In this document: positions 1-10,722 of the stretch, one piece after another
How positions within the stretch are numbered: position 1 is the stretch's first letter
How the letters are laid out: every line of letters begins with the position of its first letter
Assembly (NCBI GenBank): GCA_016802295.1
Contig: JAESIW010000020.1
Location: forward strand, 4,936,821-5,000,820
Direction: 5' to 3'
Origin: Brachionus rotundiformis
Lineage: Eukaryota > Rotifera > Eurotatoria > Ploima > Brachionidae
DNA length: 64,000 nucleotides
Translations under genes and position numbers: made by a program
Notes under the pieces: generated by a model
Seen by the model: the letters and a program-made list of their open reading frames with translations, nothing else
The model's database searches: none
What the model was told of the DNA's origin: nothing

Positions 1-2
1 AT

Positions 3-2907
3 TCTTTTGTAGAAAAAAGGTCTATACATGACGTTATTTTCCCTCTAAATCAATGTGTTAACAAGTAATTTTGAATACAAAATATATTTTTAAAAAGATA
101 TTTATTTTTAAAATAAAAAATAGCATTGATTTCAAAATATGGTTTTCATTGGTTATTGTTTTTATATTTTGGATCTTTCGATTAATTAAAGCAATCTACA
201 ATATAGCTAGATATGCCGAAATACGATCCTTCTACATATCAGCTTTGAATATACATACGGTATGAGATAATTTAAAATCTAGTTTATTAAATATAATTTA
301 AAATTAAAGAATGATTTACCAAATATAACATGGAATGAGGTGTTGGAAAAGCTTCTTCAAATGCAAAAAAAACACCATATATGCATCCATAAACAAGATT
401 TGACTGAATTAGATATTTATAACCGTATACTTCGATTTAGAAATTATTTGGTAGCCATGGTCAATCAGGGAGTCTTACCGCCTAAGATGAATGTTCCAAT
501 TTTTGGACAATTGTATTCTATTTATACAAAATTTAAAATTTACAACATTCAATTTAAACATTTTTTTGTAGAGTTTTGCTAACCACTGGTTTTAAATATA
601 ATTTTGAATTTTTGTTTTTTTGTAAATTTATTTCTTCCATTTTTGTTTAAAATTCTAATTTTTGTGAAAAGGGGGACCATTTGCACCTTTTCAGAATTGT
701 TACCAATTAAGACCTGAATACAAAGTTTACAGTAAACGAACCGAGCTCACAAATGAGTAAATTCAATTTTTTTTTTAATATAATAAAATTTTAATTTTAT
801 TTTACCAGGCTATCCAAATCGATACTGATACTTGGAATTTTGAATCTAATTTTGTCTCCAGTAATATTTATTTGGCAATTGCTTCAATTTTTGTACAATT
901 ATACAGATGTAACTAGATTAGTATCTATTTGAAGAATTTATTTTAATAATAAAATTTTTAGTTGATTAAACGAGATCCTAGTGTGCTTGGTTCAAGAAGA
1001 TGGAGCAACTATGGTCGTTTGTATTTCAGACATTTTAACGAGCTTGATCACGAACTAGATGCAAGATTGTCCAGAGCCTATAGACCAGCGATGAATTATC
1101 TTAATTCGTTTGTGTCAAAATTTTTGGCAGTTTTGGCCAAATTTTTTGTTTTAACTTGTGGAACTATATTTGCAGTCTTGGTTCTTTTGACAATTTATGA
1201 CGAAGATGTTATTAATATTGAGCATTTACTCACAATTATTTCTGTGACAGGTGCAATAGCTGGTGTAGCTCGATCTCTGATACCTGATGAGGTATTTTAA
1301 CAAATTTAAAGTTCCATATAAGTCAATTTGAATGGCTTTAATGAAAAAAAGTGATAATATCAGTTTAGAAAATTTATCTAGTCTTTATTGAAAGACTAAA
1401 GATTATTATTATGCATTTTATTATAATTTACAAATTAATTTAAATTGACTTAAAATTAACCAAATTAATCTATTGATAAATTTTAAATGTTATTTAATTA
1501 ATAATTATTTAGAATTTTGTTTTTTTCATGGATCAAATGATGTTCCAAGTATTAGCTCATGTTCACTATATGCCGGACTCATGGAAAGAGCACTCCAATT
1601 CTTATGTAGTCCGAGATGAATTTGTTAAATTGTTCCAATATAAATTTGTTAGTTTACTTTGAAAATTTTTAATTGAGTTAATTATTAATTAAATTGAAGG
1701 TATATCTACTTGAAGAGCTATTTAGCCCAATAATTACTCCATTTATATTAATATTCTGGCTGAGACCAAGGGCCGTAAATTTAGTTGACTTTTTGCGCAA
1801 CTTTACTGTCGATGTAGTTGGAGTTGGCGATGTTTGCAGCTTTGCACAAATGGATACTAAAAGACATGGTAATCCAAGGTGGTTGTCCAAGACCAATACA
1901 AAAAAATCAAACCAGGCCAAAAACGGCAAAACCGAATTATCACTCATACATTTTGTTCATACAAATCCTAAATGGAAACTTCCTGCGGAATCATTGGCCT
2001 TTATTGATCAACTTAAAGATCAAGCCATAAAAGAAGCAAGCATAATAGAACAGAGCATTTCTAAAAGTAGTATTGATCCAAAGGCTACTGAATCTATTAT
2101 TGAACAAAACATGGAACAATCTCTAAATAAATCAATCTACCATTTACAGTCTCTTGTTTACAATCCTAATTTACCGTCAAATTTATTAAGTACTTAGTTT
2201 TTGATTATTTAATAAAATAATTAATAAATTAAAATAGAATCATCGACAAATTCTCAACCGCATTACGATTATCATGTTCAAAATATAGGACAAATGCCAA
2301 GAGGGGGCGTTTCGCGCATAGAAGGCCCATTATTTACCAACAAACAGCAAACACTTTTTTCAATGTAATTTTATCATCATCATTTAAATAAAATATTTTT
2401 TTTATAAATAAATATCAAATTAATAAAGAGCTCAAGCATCCACTCTACAACTTTCATCGCAAGGTTTACCTATAATGCCGGGTCCAAACATAACAACAGC
2501 TTTAGAAAATTCTCTTGATATGTGCTTTAGTGCTTTATACATTCATGAAGTAAAATTTAATCAAAGAAATTAAAATTTTAAATTTATTGTTGATTTTAAA
2601 GCTTCATCGTAAATACCACCATGGAGATTACATTGATTTGGATAATGTTAAAGAAGAAAATGACGAAGAGACAGATGGTGACAATTTATTTGAAATGAAC
2701 CAGAAGAGACCACTGCTGCAAAGTGGTAGCAAACGTGGGCAATATAGCCAAAATATAGAGAGTGAAAGCGATGACGATGCTACCCATAATTTAACTATGA
2801 CTAACTATGATAATAATACTTATTTAACTAATAATCGCGGAATCGGCCTTAAACTCTCTCATGACCAAAATCAAAGCACTTTTAACTCAAACAGTCTTAA
2901 TTTATAA
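3..2907 (+). CDS. ATG9: Autophagy-related protein 9 (lipid scramblase), 5' end missing
   Basis: ATG9 is the multi-pass scramblase of autophagosome precursor vesicles. Eleven exons are visible: 3-64, 124-259, 310-577, 672-756, 809-920, 962-1291, 1513-1647, 1700-2189, 2238-2364, 2429-2549 and 2602-2907. All junction phases agree and give about 723 residues; the start lies upstream of the window. Family blocks read in order are RLIKAIYNIARYAEIRSFY, LTELDIYNRILRFRNY, the WGPFAPF loop, HFNELDHELDARL, LTIYDEDV, LAHVHYMPDSW, RDEFVKLFQYKF, LEELFSPIITPFILIFWLRP and NFTVDVVGVGDVCSFAQMD. The C-terminal tail is acidic and serine/asparagine-rich, as expected for a cytosolic disordered tail. Introns are 41-221 bases. 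The third intron seems to use a GC donor at 578, because only that choice keeps the phase and restores the WGP motif. The family assignment is secure. Confidence 0.95.
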
Positions 2908-3494
2908 ACATTTGTTTTGAAAATATTTAAAAGTTTAATTTTTTTTTACAATGATATAAGTTTTCTATAAAACTAGTTGTCAAAAATATAAAAAATTGAA
3001 ATTTGGAACATTTTGTTATGTTTTTAAGGTTAAAAAGAAATAAATTTTTTCATAGAAGCTGTTTTTAAACTAAGAGGAAACATTTTGGCACAAATTTAGT
3101 TTTTCTTGATTGAATTAGATAAAATTGAACCGAAGTTTTTTTTAATGTAAAAATGTAAAGCGAATTGGTCATTATATTTTCGGTCTTATACTCTTTAAAA
3201 TGTATATAAATTTATGTCATTATAGACTTATTTTTAAAACTCTATCATTATTTTGTGAATAAATTTGAATATTAAACTATTTTTATTTATTTTTAATTCA
3301 ATTTTTAAAAAAAAGTTTAAAAAATCTCAAACTTGGCTAATAAAAATAATAAAAATCATAATAACTTAAGTAATTATATAAAAAAAATAATTAATTGTGA
3401 ACATCATTAATTTTGCACCATTTATTTATTTATGAAATTTTTAAACCAATAAATAGAATAAAAGAATGTTAACTTATTGCTATGAATTCCTACT
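2908..3494. other. AT-rich 3' flank of ATG9
   Basis: No coding similarity or structured repeat is recognised. The stretch holds the 3' UTR of ATG9; an AATAAA lies near 3257. The rest is homopolymeric A/T sequence. Confidence 0.5.
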
Positions 3495-4030
3495 GCTTAC
3501 TTTTTTCTTTTATTTTCCTTCTTCATGCATAGGGTCATCACTTTTGATTTCCACTCAAGTCGATATTTTGCCTGCACCCTTGGTCCTCCCGATTTCATTT
3601 CCATTTCGGTGAGTTCTTTCGTGATTTCGATCTCCATGTTATTGCTGGTCTTCCTACCTTTCTTCGCCCTTGAGGTGTCCATTGAAGAGCTCCATTTGGT
3701 ATTCGTATTTTTTTCATTTTAAGTACATGTTCAAGCCACCGTAGTCTTTTATTTCTGATACATTAACTTAATGGCTCTGACTTCATTCTCCTATATAGCT
3801 CATCTTTTCATATTGCTTCATGTCAGTGTATCCCAAGAATTCTTCTCAGACTACTTGTATAGAACGTGTTCAGGCTTTTTCTATCTAGCGCGGACACTCC
3901 CCAGCATTCACTTCCATACATCAGTGTTGTATAACTTAACTTACTATTTTTGATTCCTTGCTGTAGTACTTTGATTTCCACACTGGTTTTAGTTTGGCAA
4001 ACACTCCTTATTTTTTCGCAAGTGTATTCT
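3495..4030 (-). mobile_element. Decayed non-LTR retrotransposon (LINE) 3' end, copy 1
   Basis: Read on the minus strand in shifting frames, this encodes the C-terminal part of a LINE reverse transcriptase. In order it shows GVFAKLKPVWKSKYYSK, then TTLMYGSECWG, then LNTFYTSSLRRILGIH, then RLRWLEHVLKMKK, then GRRKVGRPAITWR and finally VQAKYRLEWKSKVMTLC. These match the well-known order of the region after the catalytic domain (LLYGSECW, LR.ILGIHW, G.VLRM, GRPK.TWR, DR..W). Stops and frameshifts separate the blocks, so the copy is dead and 5'-truncated. It is markedly more GC-rich than its surroundings. Confidence 0.8.
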
Positions 4031-5168
4031 TAATGTCTTTATGAGTTCCCATTTTTTCAGCTTTCTAAACAAAATCAATTTTAAATAAAACTAGTAGCAG
4101 TATTTCTAAACAAAGGCGTTTATTTTTTATCAAATATTAAGCCTTTACTTTGCCTCTCACAATTCCTAAGGCCTCTTTGTCAATGATTGAATTTATTGCT
4201 TAATAAGTTTTTGCATCACTCGCGAAGATCGATGGATGCTTCATTTCCTTCCTTTTACCCTTCCGATCAAAAATGACTCAATGAGTTTTAACTTGACAAA
4301 TTATGCCATATGATTCAAGTTTTGTTATCAATTTTCTGTAAGGAAACTTTATCAAACATCGGTCCAGTTTGATCTGTAAAAATCTTTTTGTTAATTCGAA
4401 ATAAAATTATCTTCTAATTATCAATTCACTATTTAACCCCTTATCATTCATTATCTTCTGGACTATTAAACTAATTTTTATGTCCGTTTTTGATCCACTT
4501 GGGACACATTTTTAATAATTTTGGTAGTTGAGCATCATTAACTAAATGATTTAATAAATATTAAAAATAAAACAACGCTTTTAAATAAATTCATTTTGTT
4601 ACATCCGATTTATTGAATTTGTTTCAAGATCCTCGAGCTTAGAACAGACAAACTTCTTTCAATTGACTGCCTTAAAGATAACGGCCGATTTAAAATGATT
4701 ATGTATTATAATACTATACTTATAGATTCAGTAACTACTTTTAAATCCATTTATCAGCATCCAGTTTATTTCTAATATTTTTCTTTTTCCATTTATGTTA
4801 TTGAATAAAAAATTTCGGTTTGGTTTTTGCCTGTTCTGCCATAAAAAACTTCAAGTCATGGACAGCTTTTCTTATTGTACTAGATCGTTGCATTCTATTT
4901 TTTGATTTACTTATTAAATTTTATAGAAATAAAAAGGATAGTCCTCTTGTATTGTTAAATTAATAATTAAAAATTATTATTTTTAATAAAAGTTCCTCAA
5001 AAATTCACCAGAAAATTCCTCAGTATTCTTATTAACTAATAAATTTGTCATCCTGTTAAATTAATTAGTTTTTACTGTTTATTAATAATTTTTAATGAAA
5101 AACAAAACTCTAATATCTATTAATAAATAAAAAAATTTAATGAATATTTAAAATTGAATGATTTTTTT
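4031..5168. other. Intergenic, no gene recognised
   Basis: AT-rich sequence between LINE debris and the peroxiredoxin gene. The part near 4130-4330 is less AT-rich and could be further decayed element sequence, but no protein block is readable in it. Confidence 0.4.
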
Positions 5169-5869
5169 TTATTTTTCATTTGTAGCCTCAAAATATTCTT
5201 TTGATTTGGATGGATCGGCTTTCATTGTTTTTTTGCCTGGTTTCCAGTTTGCTGGACAAACTTCACCATGCACATCAGTAAATTGAAAAGCCTGTACCAG
5301 TCTCAGGGTTTCATCAACCGATCTACCAACTGGCAAGTCGTTGATTGTTATTTGACGCAAATTTCCCTTTCCATCGATCAAGAACAATCCTCGGAAAGCA
5401 ACGCCTTCATCTTCTTTCAGAACACCATATCTTCTAGAGATATCCTGGGTTTTGTCAGCTATGATTGGAATGTTCATATCTCCTAATCCTCCTCGTTTTC
5501 TTGGCGTATTTATCCTTTTTTTAAAAATGTTTCTGTATATTCTCTAATTAATTTAAATTAAAATATACCAAGCTAAATGGGAAAATTCTGAATCAGTGCT
5601 AGCAGCAACAACTTCACATCCAATGGATCTGAACTCCTCAACTCGATCAGAAAAGCTGATTATTTCTGTTGGACATACAAAAGTGCTAAAATAAAATTGA
5701 TAGAAAAACTTATTTTTAAAAAAATTAATAGATACAAATCAGAGGGATAGAAAAATAAGACAAGGTATTTTCCTTTGTAGTCATCCAAAGAAATTTCTGT
5801 GAACTGACCATCCACTACAGCAGTTACTTTGAAATACGGTGCTGGTTTTCCAATTTGTATCTCAGACAT
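5169..5869 (-). CDS. Typical 2-Cys peroxiredoxin, copy A
   Basis: This is a thiol peroxidase of the PRDX1/2 type that reduces H2O2 with thioredoxin. Three exons run on the minus strand: 5869-5736, 5685-5569 and 5514-5169, giving 198 residues, the usual family length. The peroxidatic site reads FTFVCPTEI across the first splice junction. The resolving cysteine is in EVCPANW. GGLG and the C-terminal YF motif, both linked to sensitivity to over-oxidation, are present. No signal peptide is seen, so the protein is probably cytosolic. It is divergent from the M20 peptidase gene, with 613 bases between the two starts. A near-identical second copy lies inverted at 9731-10425. Proline replaces the usual leucine or another residue nowhere critical; FYPSDF replaces the common FYPLDF. 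Confidence 0.95.
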
Positions 5870-6482
5870 TTTGATCAGCTTTTGTTTTTTTTAAATTAAT
5901 CAAGAAATTAGCTTATTAGATCCTTAATTTATATTAAAATTTCGTTGAAATATTTCAATTTAAATCTTGTTAATGAATTCTGTTGATTTTAAAAAAATTT
6001 TTATAATGTCAAATGATGACTAAGCTAAATATTTTTAAAAATCAATTAGCCTACTAAAAGGTATTTTACAACATATTAAATCTTTTATAATTATAATGAC
6101 TATAAAAATTTTAATTCAAAAACCGGAATAAAATTCTATATTTCAGCAATTCAATAAGTAATGTTTCCTATTTTTTAAAATCAAATCAGTTTTTGATCGA
6201 TTTTATTTAATATGTTGAAATTTTGTTATTTATAGTCGGAATAATCTTAAAATTACTTAGTTGTTTGTTAATTTAATCATGCAAAGTATTTTTCTTTAAT
6301 TAGAAAGTTAAAATTAAAATAATTGATAGTTTTTAAATATTTTTTTGGATAAAAAAATTCAGTCACATGGAAAATGTTAACAAGCTAATCTAAAAATTCT
6401 AGCTATAATTAGAAAAACATAATTATTTTGAAAAATTTCTTGAATTTTTTACTATTATCAAATCTACTTCAATTAAAAGAAA
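5870..6482. promoter_or_regulatory. Divergent promoter region between peroxiredoxin A and PM20D1-like gene
   Basis: The 613 bases separate two start codons pointing away from each other, so both promoters must lie here. No TATA box or factor site stands out from the A/T background. Confidence 0.4.
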
Positions 6483-8247
6483 ATGAAAAAAATTTTTATT
6501 ACTTTTTTAATTCTTTTGCTTATTTTTTTCATTACCCTGGTGTATCGGGCTTATGTGATCAACCAGCCTTGTACTCATCAGATTAAAATTATCGAAAGTG
6601 GCTCGAAATTTAAGATAAATGACAAAATTTTAAACCGCTTCAAAAAGAGCTTACATTTTCAAACTGTATCTTATGAACAAAATAATCAAAATTTCTCAGC
6701 ATTAAGAGACTATATTACTTTTATTCGAGCAGGTACGCTTTTAAAAAATATTCAAATTTAAAAATAATATTTTGGTGTCAGAATTTAGTGATATCGAGGC
6801 CTATAGTTATGTTAAATTAGACATAATAAACAATTTTAGCCTTTTGTACAGCATTCAAGGTTCTGATCCAACTCTCAGGCCATATCTTTTAGCTGCTCAT
6901 TTTGATGTAGTGCCCGCGAATGGACAAAGCGATAACTGGAAGTTCGATCCATTTTCAGCCACTATTGATGAAGGCTTTATCTATGCCAGAGGTACTTTGG
7001 ATGATAAATCCAGCATGATTGCACAGCTCGAAGCCATACGACTTTTTTTACAAAAATATGGTCAGCCCAGACGAACAATTTTTTTGGCATACGGTCATGA
7101 TGAAGAAGCTTCGGGCTATCAAGGAGCCAAGTCTATTGCCCGCTTCTTAGGGAACACATCTCTTGAGTTTGTTCTTGATGAGGGCACCATGATTGTCGAA
7201 AATGTTCTTAAGGGTCTGGATACTCCATTGGCGTATATAAGCAGTTCTGAGAAAGGTTACCTCACAATAAAATTTTATGTAAACACCACTGGCGGGCATT
7301 CCTCAATGCCTGATCCAGAAGAGTCTGCGATTTTTATTGCCTCTGATGCAATTACCAAGTAACTTATGTCCATTTAATTATCGAATATTATTTTTGTACT
7401 TAAGAATGAAAAAATACAAGCATCCCAGTTTTTTGGGCTATGGACCAGAAACAAGTTTGCTAAATCGGATAGCTACCAATTTAGGATTCATTAAAAGAGT
7501 TCTTTTATCAAATATTTGGATATTTAGACCAGCAATTGAATTGTAATTATAACCAGTTAATTTCATGCAAGTTAAAATTTAATATTTTAATTTAAATTAG
7601 TATTTTTTCAAAGAATCCCACTACTGATTCCCTATTAAGAACTACCACAGCGGTCACAATTATGAGATCAGGTATCAAGGAAAATGTGCTTCCTTCTTAT
7701 GCTGAGTTTTACGTAAATCATAGAATCCATAGTCTTCAATCATGTAAACAAGTGTTGGATTATGATTTAGCAATAATAAATGACAAGCGCATTAATTATG
7801 AGATAATCGACTGTGTTGAACCAACAAAATCTTCTCCCATAGATAGTCTAGGCTATTCGATAATTGAACATACTACATATCAAATATTCCCGGGAGTTTC
7901 TGCTGTTCCGGGTGAGATATATATTTAGATAGAATTTTTATTCAAATTATTTGAACTATTTATAAGGTATTATGATTGCTTTAACTGATTCAAGGTTCTA
8001 TTCCAATCTGACTGAAAATATTTACAGATATTTGCCCATTAGACTATTGAACGACGATTTAAAAAGGTAAAATCTAATTAAATATGTTTAATTAAAGAAA
8101 AATTAAAATTTTTGAAGATATCATGGCGTTGATGAAAGAATATCTATTAGTGGTTATGAAGACATGATAAATTTTTACTATTTAATATTTAAAAATACTG
8201 ATCGAGCTCATCTTGATAGACCACAAGAGCTTAGAAATGAACTTTAG
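6483..8247 (+). CDS. M20 family peptidase, PM20D1-like N-acyl amino acid synthase/hydrolase
   Basis: Six exons (6483-6732, 6782-7358, 7405-7542, 7601-7911, 7967-8066, 8118-8247) give 501 residues, matching the roughly 500 of animal PM20D1. A hydrophobic N-terminus of about 22 residues acts as a signal peptide or anchor, as expected for a secreted enzyme. The di-zinc M20 site is complete: His in AAHFDVVPA (about 123), Asp in RGTLDDKSS (about 156), the GlyHisAspGluGlu block (about 190), Asp in LDEGT (about 215) and His in YHGVDERIS (about 461). The dimerisation region holds GHSSMPDPEES and RTTTAVTIMRSGIKENVLP. PM20D1 enzymes join or split fatty acids and amino acids; assignment to that branch rather than another secreted M20 carboxypeptidase rests on motif-level likeness. 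Confidence 0.9.
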
Positions 8248-8490
8248 AAATAAATTCTAATAATTAAATTGAATTTTTAGTCTTTTAATCTCTTTTAAAT
8301 ATTTTAAATTGAGACAAAATTATTTTCATCAAGGAGATAAAATATTTCCTAATAGCGTCCTTTAAAAATTATTTCAGCTTTCTTCGAATCCAACAATAAA
8401 ATATAACTTAACAAAAAAATATTTTTAAATTTCTTAAAATCAAACTATCACCATGAAAATTTTGAACATAATTATTTATTTCGTTTTAAA

Positions 8491-8760
8491 ATGATAAAAT
8501 TAAATAAATTTCGGATCAGTGCCATGATTTTGCTTGTATCAATATTTTTAGGTTTTGTCTATATAGCAGATGATACATCATTAACTTACAATACAATTTG
8601 CCAAATTAGTTGTTACGGAGCATCGTTTATTATGGGAAAAGATGAATCGAAACAAAATTTTAAAAGCTTTAATCGGGAAAAGATTTGGGCGATTGGAATG
8701 GGTATTTATGCGGCAACAAAAGGAGATTGTTCAATGTGTTCACAAAAATACAAAGTTTAA
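8491..8760 (+). CDS. Small membrane-anchored or secreted protein, unknown
   Basis: An 89-residue open frame begins with a short basic stretch and a hydrophobic segment of about 17 residues (roughly 10-26), consistent with a signal peptide or type II anchor. The rest contains four cysteines in two pairs (C-x3-C and C-x2-C). No family is recognised. It lies 243 bases after the M20 peptidase stop, on the same strand, between the two peroxiredoxins. Its composition is less AT-rich than the flanks, which supports a real gene, but it could be one exon of something longer. Confidence 0.5.
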   Translation: MIKLNKFRISAMILLVSIFLGFVYIADDTSLTYNTICQISCYGASFIMGKDESKQNFKSFNREKIWAIGMGIYAATKGDCSMCSQKYKV

Positions 8761-9730
8761 TTTAGAAAAAAGTCATATTTTTAAAAAAATTTGTTTTTTG
8801 ATATAAATTTTTAAAATCATTTAGTACTTTATTACGTTTATTTTAATAAAAATAATTATCAATTTGATTTAATATTTATTTATATAAAAATAAGTTTCTA
8901 TTTCACATATGCAACTAAATCTTAATTTTTTTTTTATCTTATAACTCAAAATGAATTAAAATTTTTCAATAAAATAAATTATTCTTTATATTAATTGCTA
9001 TTCATTTTATCTTCTTAACAAGAATATTAGCGTTTTAATGAATTGACATTATTTAAATACCTGACTCTCTTCTCAAAATAACACCTTTAAAAATAACCAA
9101 TTTTTAAATAGTTTTTTTTTCTAAAAATTATTATAAAATTAATTATGCAATTTTATAAATATAAACTCAGAAAAAACTTTTTTTTTAATTTTGATACAGG
9201 TAGAAATTTGCAAGTATTTTAAGTTTAAGGATCAATTTTTAACAAATTCGTTTGTTACTAATATTTTGTTTAAAGCCTGATTGAGTTTACTTTTTATTTG
9301 ATAAATAATGTCCATAATTTTAAAGTTATTGAGAAAAAATCCTGTTGCTATCGATTTTCGTGACCTGGAATTTTCAAAAATACTAATAATAATTTTATAA
9401 AATTCGAGTCACATAGCTTAAAATTAAACAAAAGGTGTAACAGAAAAATCATTCTTAATAAAGAATTTTTCTAGAAATTTTATCTTTTTCTTAGTAATGT
9501 ATAAATTAGGAGGACAAGAGCCTTATTCCTATATGCAACAAAAATATATCAGTTTATAATAGAGATAAACGAAAGTATACATTTTTTATCAAATAAAAAT
9601 ATATTTGTCGAATTTTCTTTTTTAAAATGCTAAGTCATTACATTCTAATCGAATGAAATATTTCACATTTATATATTTATAATATATAAAGAATTTTTTA
9701 GATATTTTTCAATTAAGAAAAATTAAGAAA
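8761..9730. other. Intergenic, upstream of peroxiredoxin B
   Basis: Very AT-rich with long A and T runs. It must hold the promoter of peroxiredoxin B, but no site is recognisable. Unlike the exons, it shows no obvious likeness to the upstream region of copy A. Confidence 0.4.
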
Positions 9731-10425
9731 ATGGCTGAAACTCAAATTGGAAAACCAGCACCATATTTTAAAACCACTGCTGTAGTAGATGGTCAATTCA
9801 AAGAAATTTCTTTGGATGACTACAAAGGAAAATACCTTGTTTTGTTCTTCTATCCATTAGATTTGTAATTTTTAAAGCTTATCTAATTAATGAAATAATA
9901 TAAAATTTTCAAATATTAGCACTTTTGTATGTCCAACAGAAATAATCAGCTTTTCTGATCGAGTTGAGGAGTTCAGATCCATTGGATGTGAAGTTGTTGC
10001 TGCTAGCACTGATTCAGAATTTTCCCATTTAGCTTGGTAATTAAACATTTTGTTCTTAAAATATTTTTTTAATTCTAAATTAAAGGATCAATACACCAAG
10101 AAAACAAGGTGGCTTAGGAAAGATGAACATTCCAATCATAGCTGACAAGACCAAGGATATCTCAAAAAGATATGGTGTTCTGAAAGAAGATGAAGGCGTT
10201 GCTTTCCGAGGATTGTTCTTGATCGATGGAAAGGGAAATTTGCGTCAAATAACAATCAACGACTTGCCAGTTGGTAGATCGGTTGATGAAACCCTGAGAC
10301 TGGTACAGGCTTTTCAATTTACTGATGTCCATGGTGAAGTTTGTCCAGCAAACTGGAAACCAGGCAAAAAAACAATGAAAGCCGATCCATCCAAATCAAA
10401 AGAATATTTTGAGGCTACAAATTAA
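9731..10425 (+). CDS. Typical 2-Cys peroxiredoxin, copy B
   Basis: A paralogue of the gene at 5169-5869 in opposite orientation. Exons are 9731-9864, 9920-10036 and 10086-10425, giving 196 residues. Splice positions and phases are identical to copy A. The peroxidatic FTFVCPTEI, the GGLG loop, the resolving EVCPANW and the YF tail are all present, so it should be active. Exon 2 is identical to that of copy A at every one of 117 bases, and most of exon 3 is nearly identical, whereas both introns and the flanks look unrelated. It converges on FUT8, with 297 bases between the two stop codons. Confidence 0.95.
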
Positions 10426-10722
10426 AAATTTATAAATGAATTTTATTATATTTTCAATTATAGTAGTCTTACATTTTAACAATTATCTTAATTATCAGTA
10501 ATAGTAATTATTTTTAATAAAATTCTATAAATGTTTAATTTTTATTGTTTTTTTTATTATAATGTTACTTTACTATTGATTTTAGATACTAGATATAATA
10601 AGTAATTAAATTAGTTATATCGATTATTTTAATTGTAATTTTAGTTAAATTGGTATGTAATATTTTTATTTATAAAAAAAATTTAAAAATAGATACAAAA
10701 TTAAATTTTTTCTTTTTAATTT

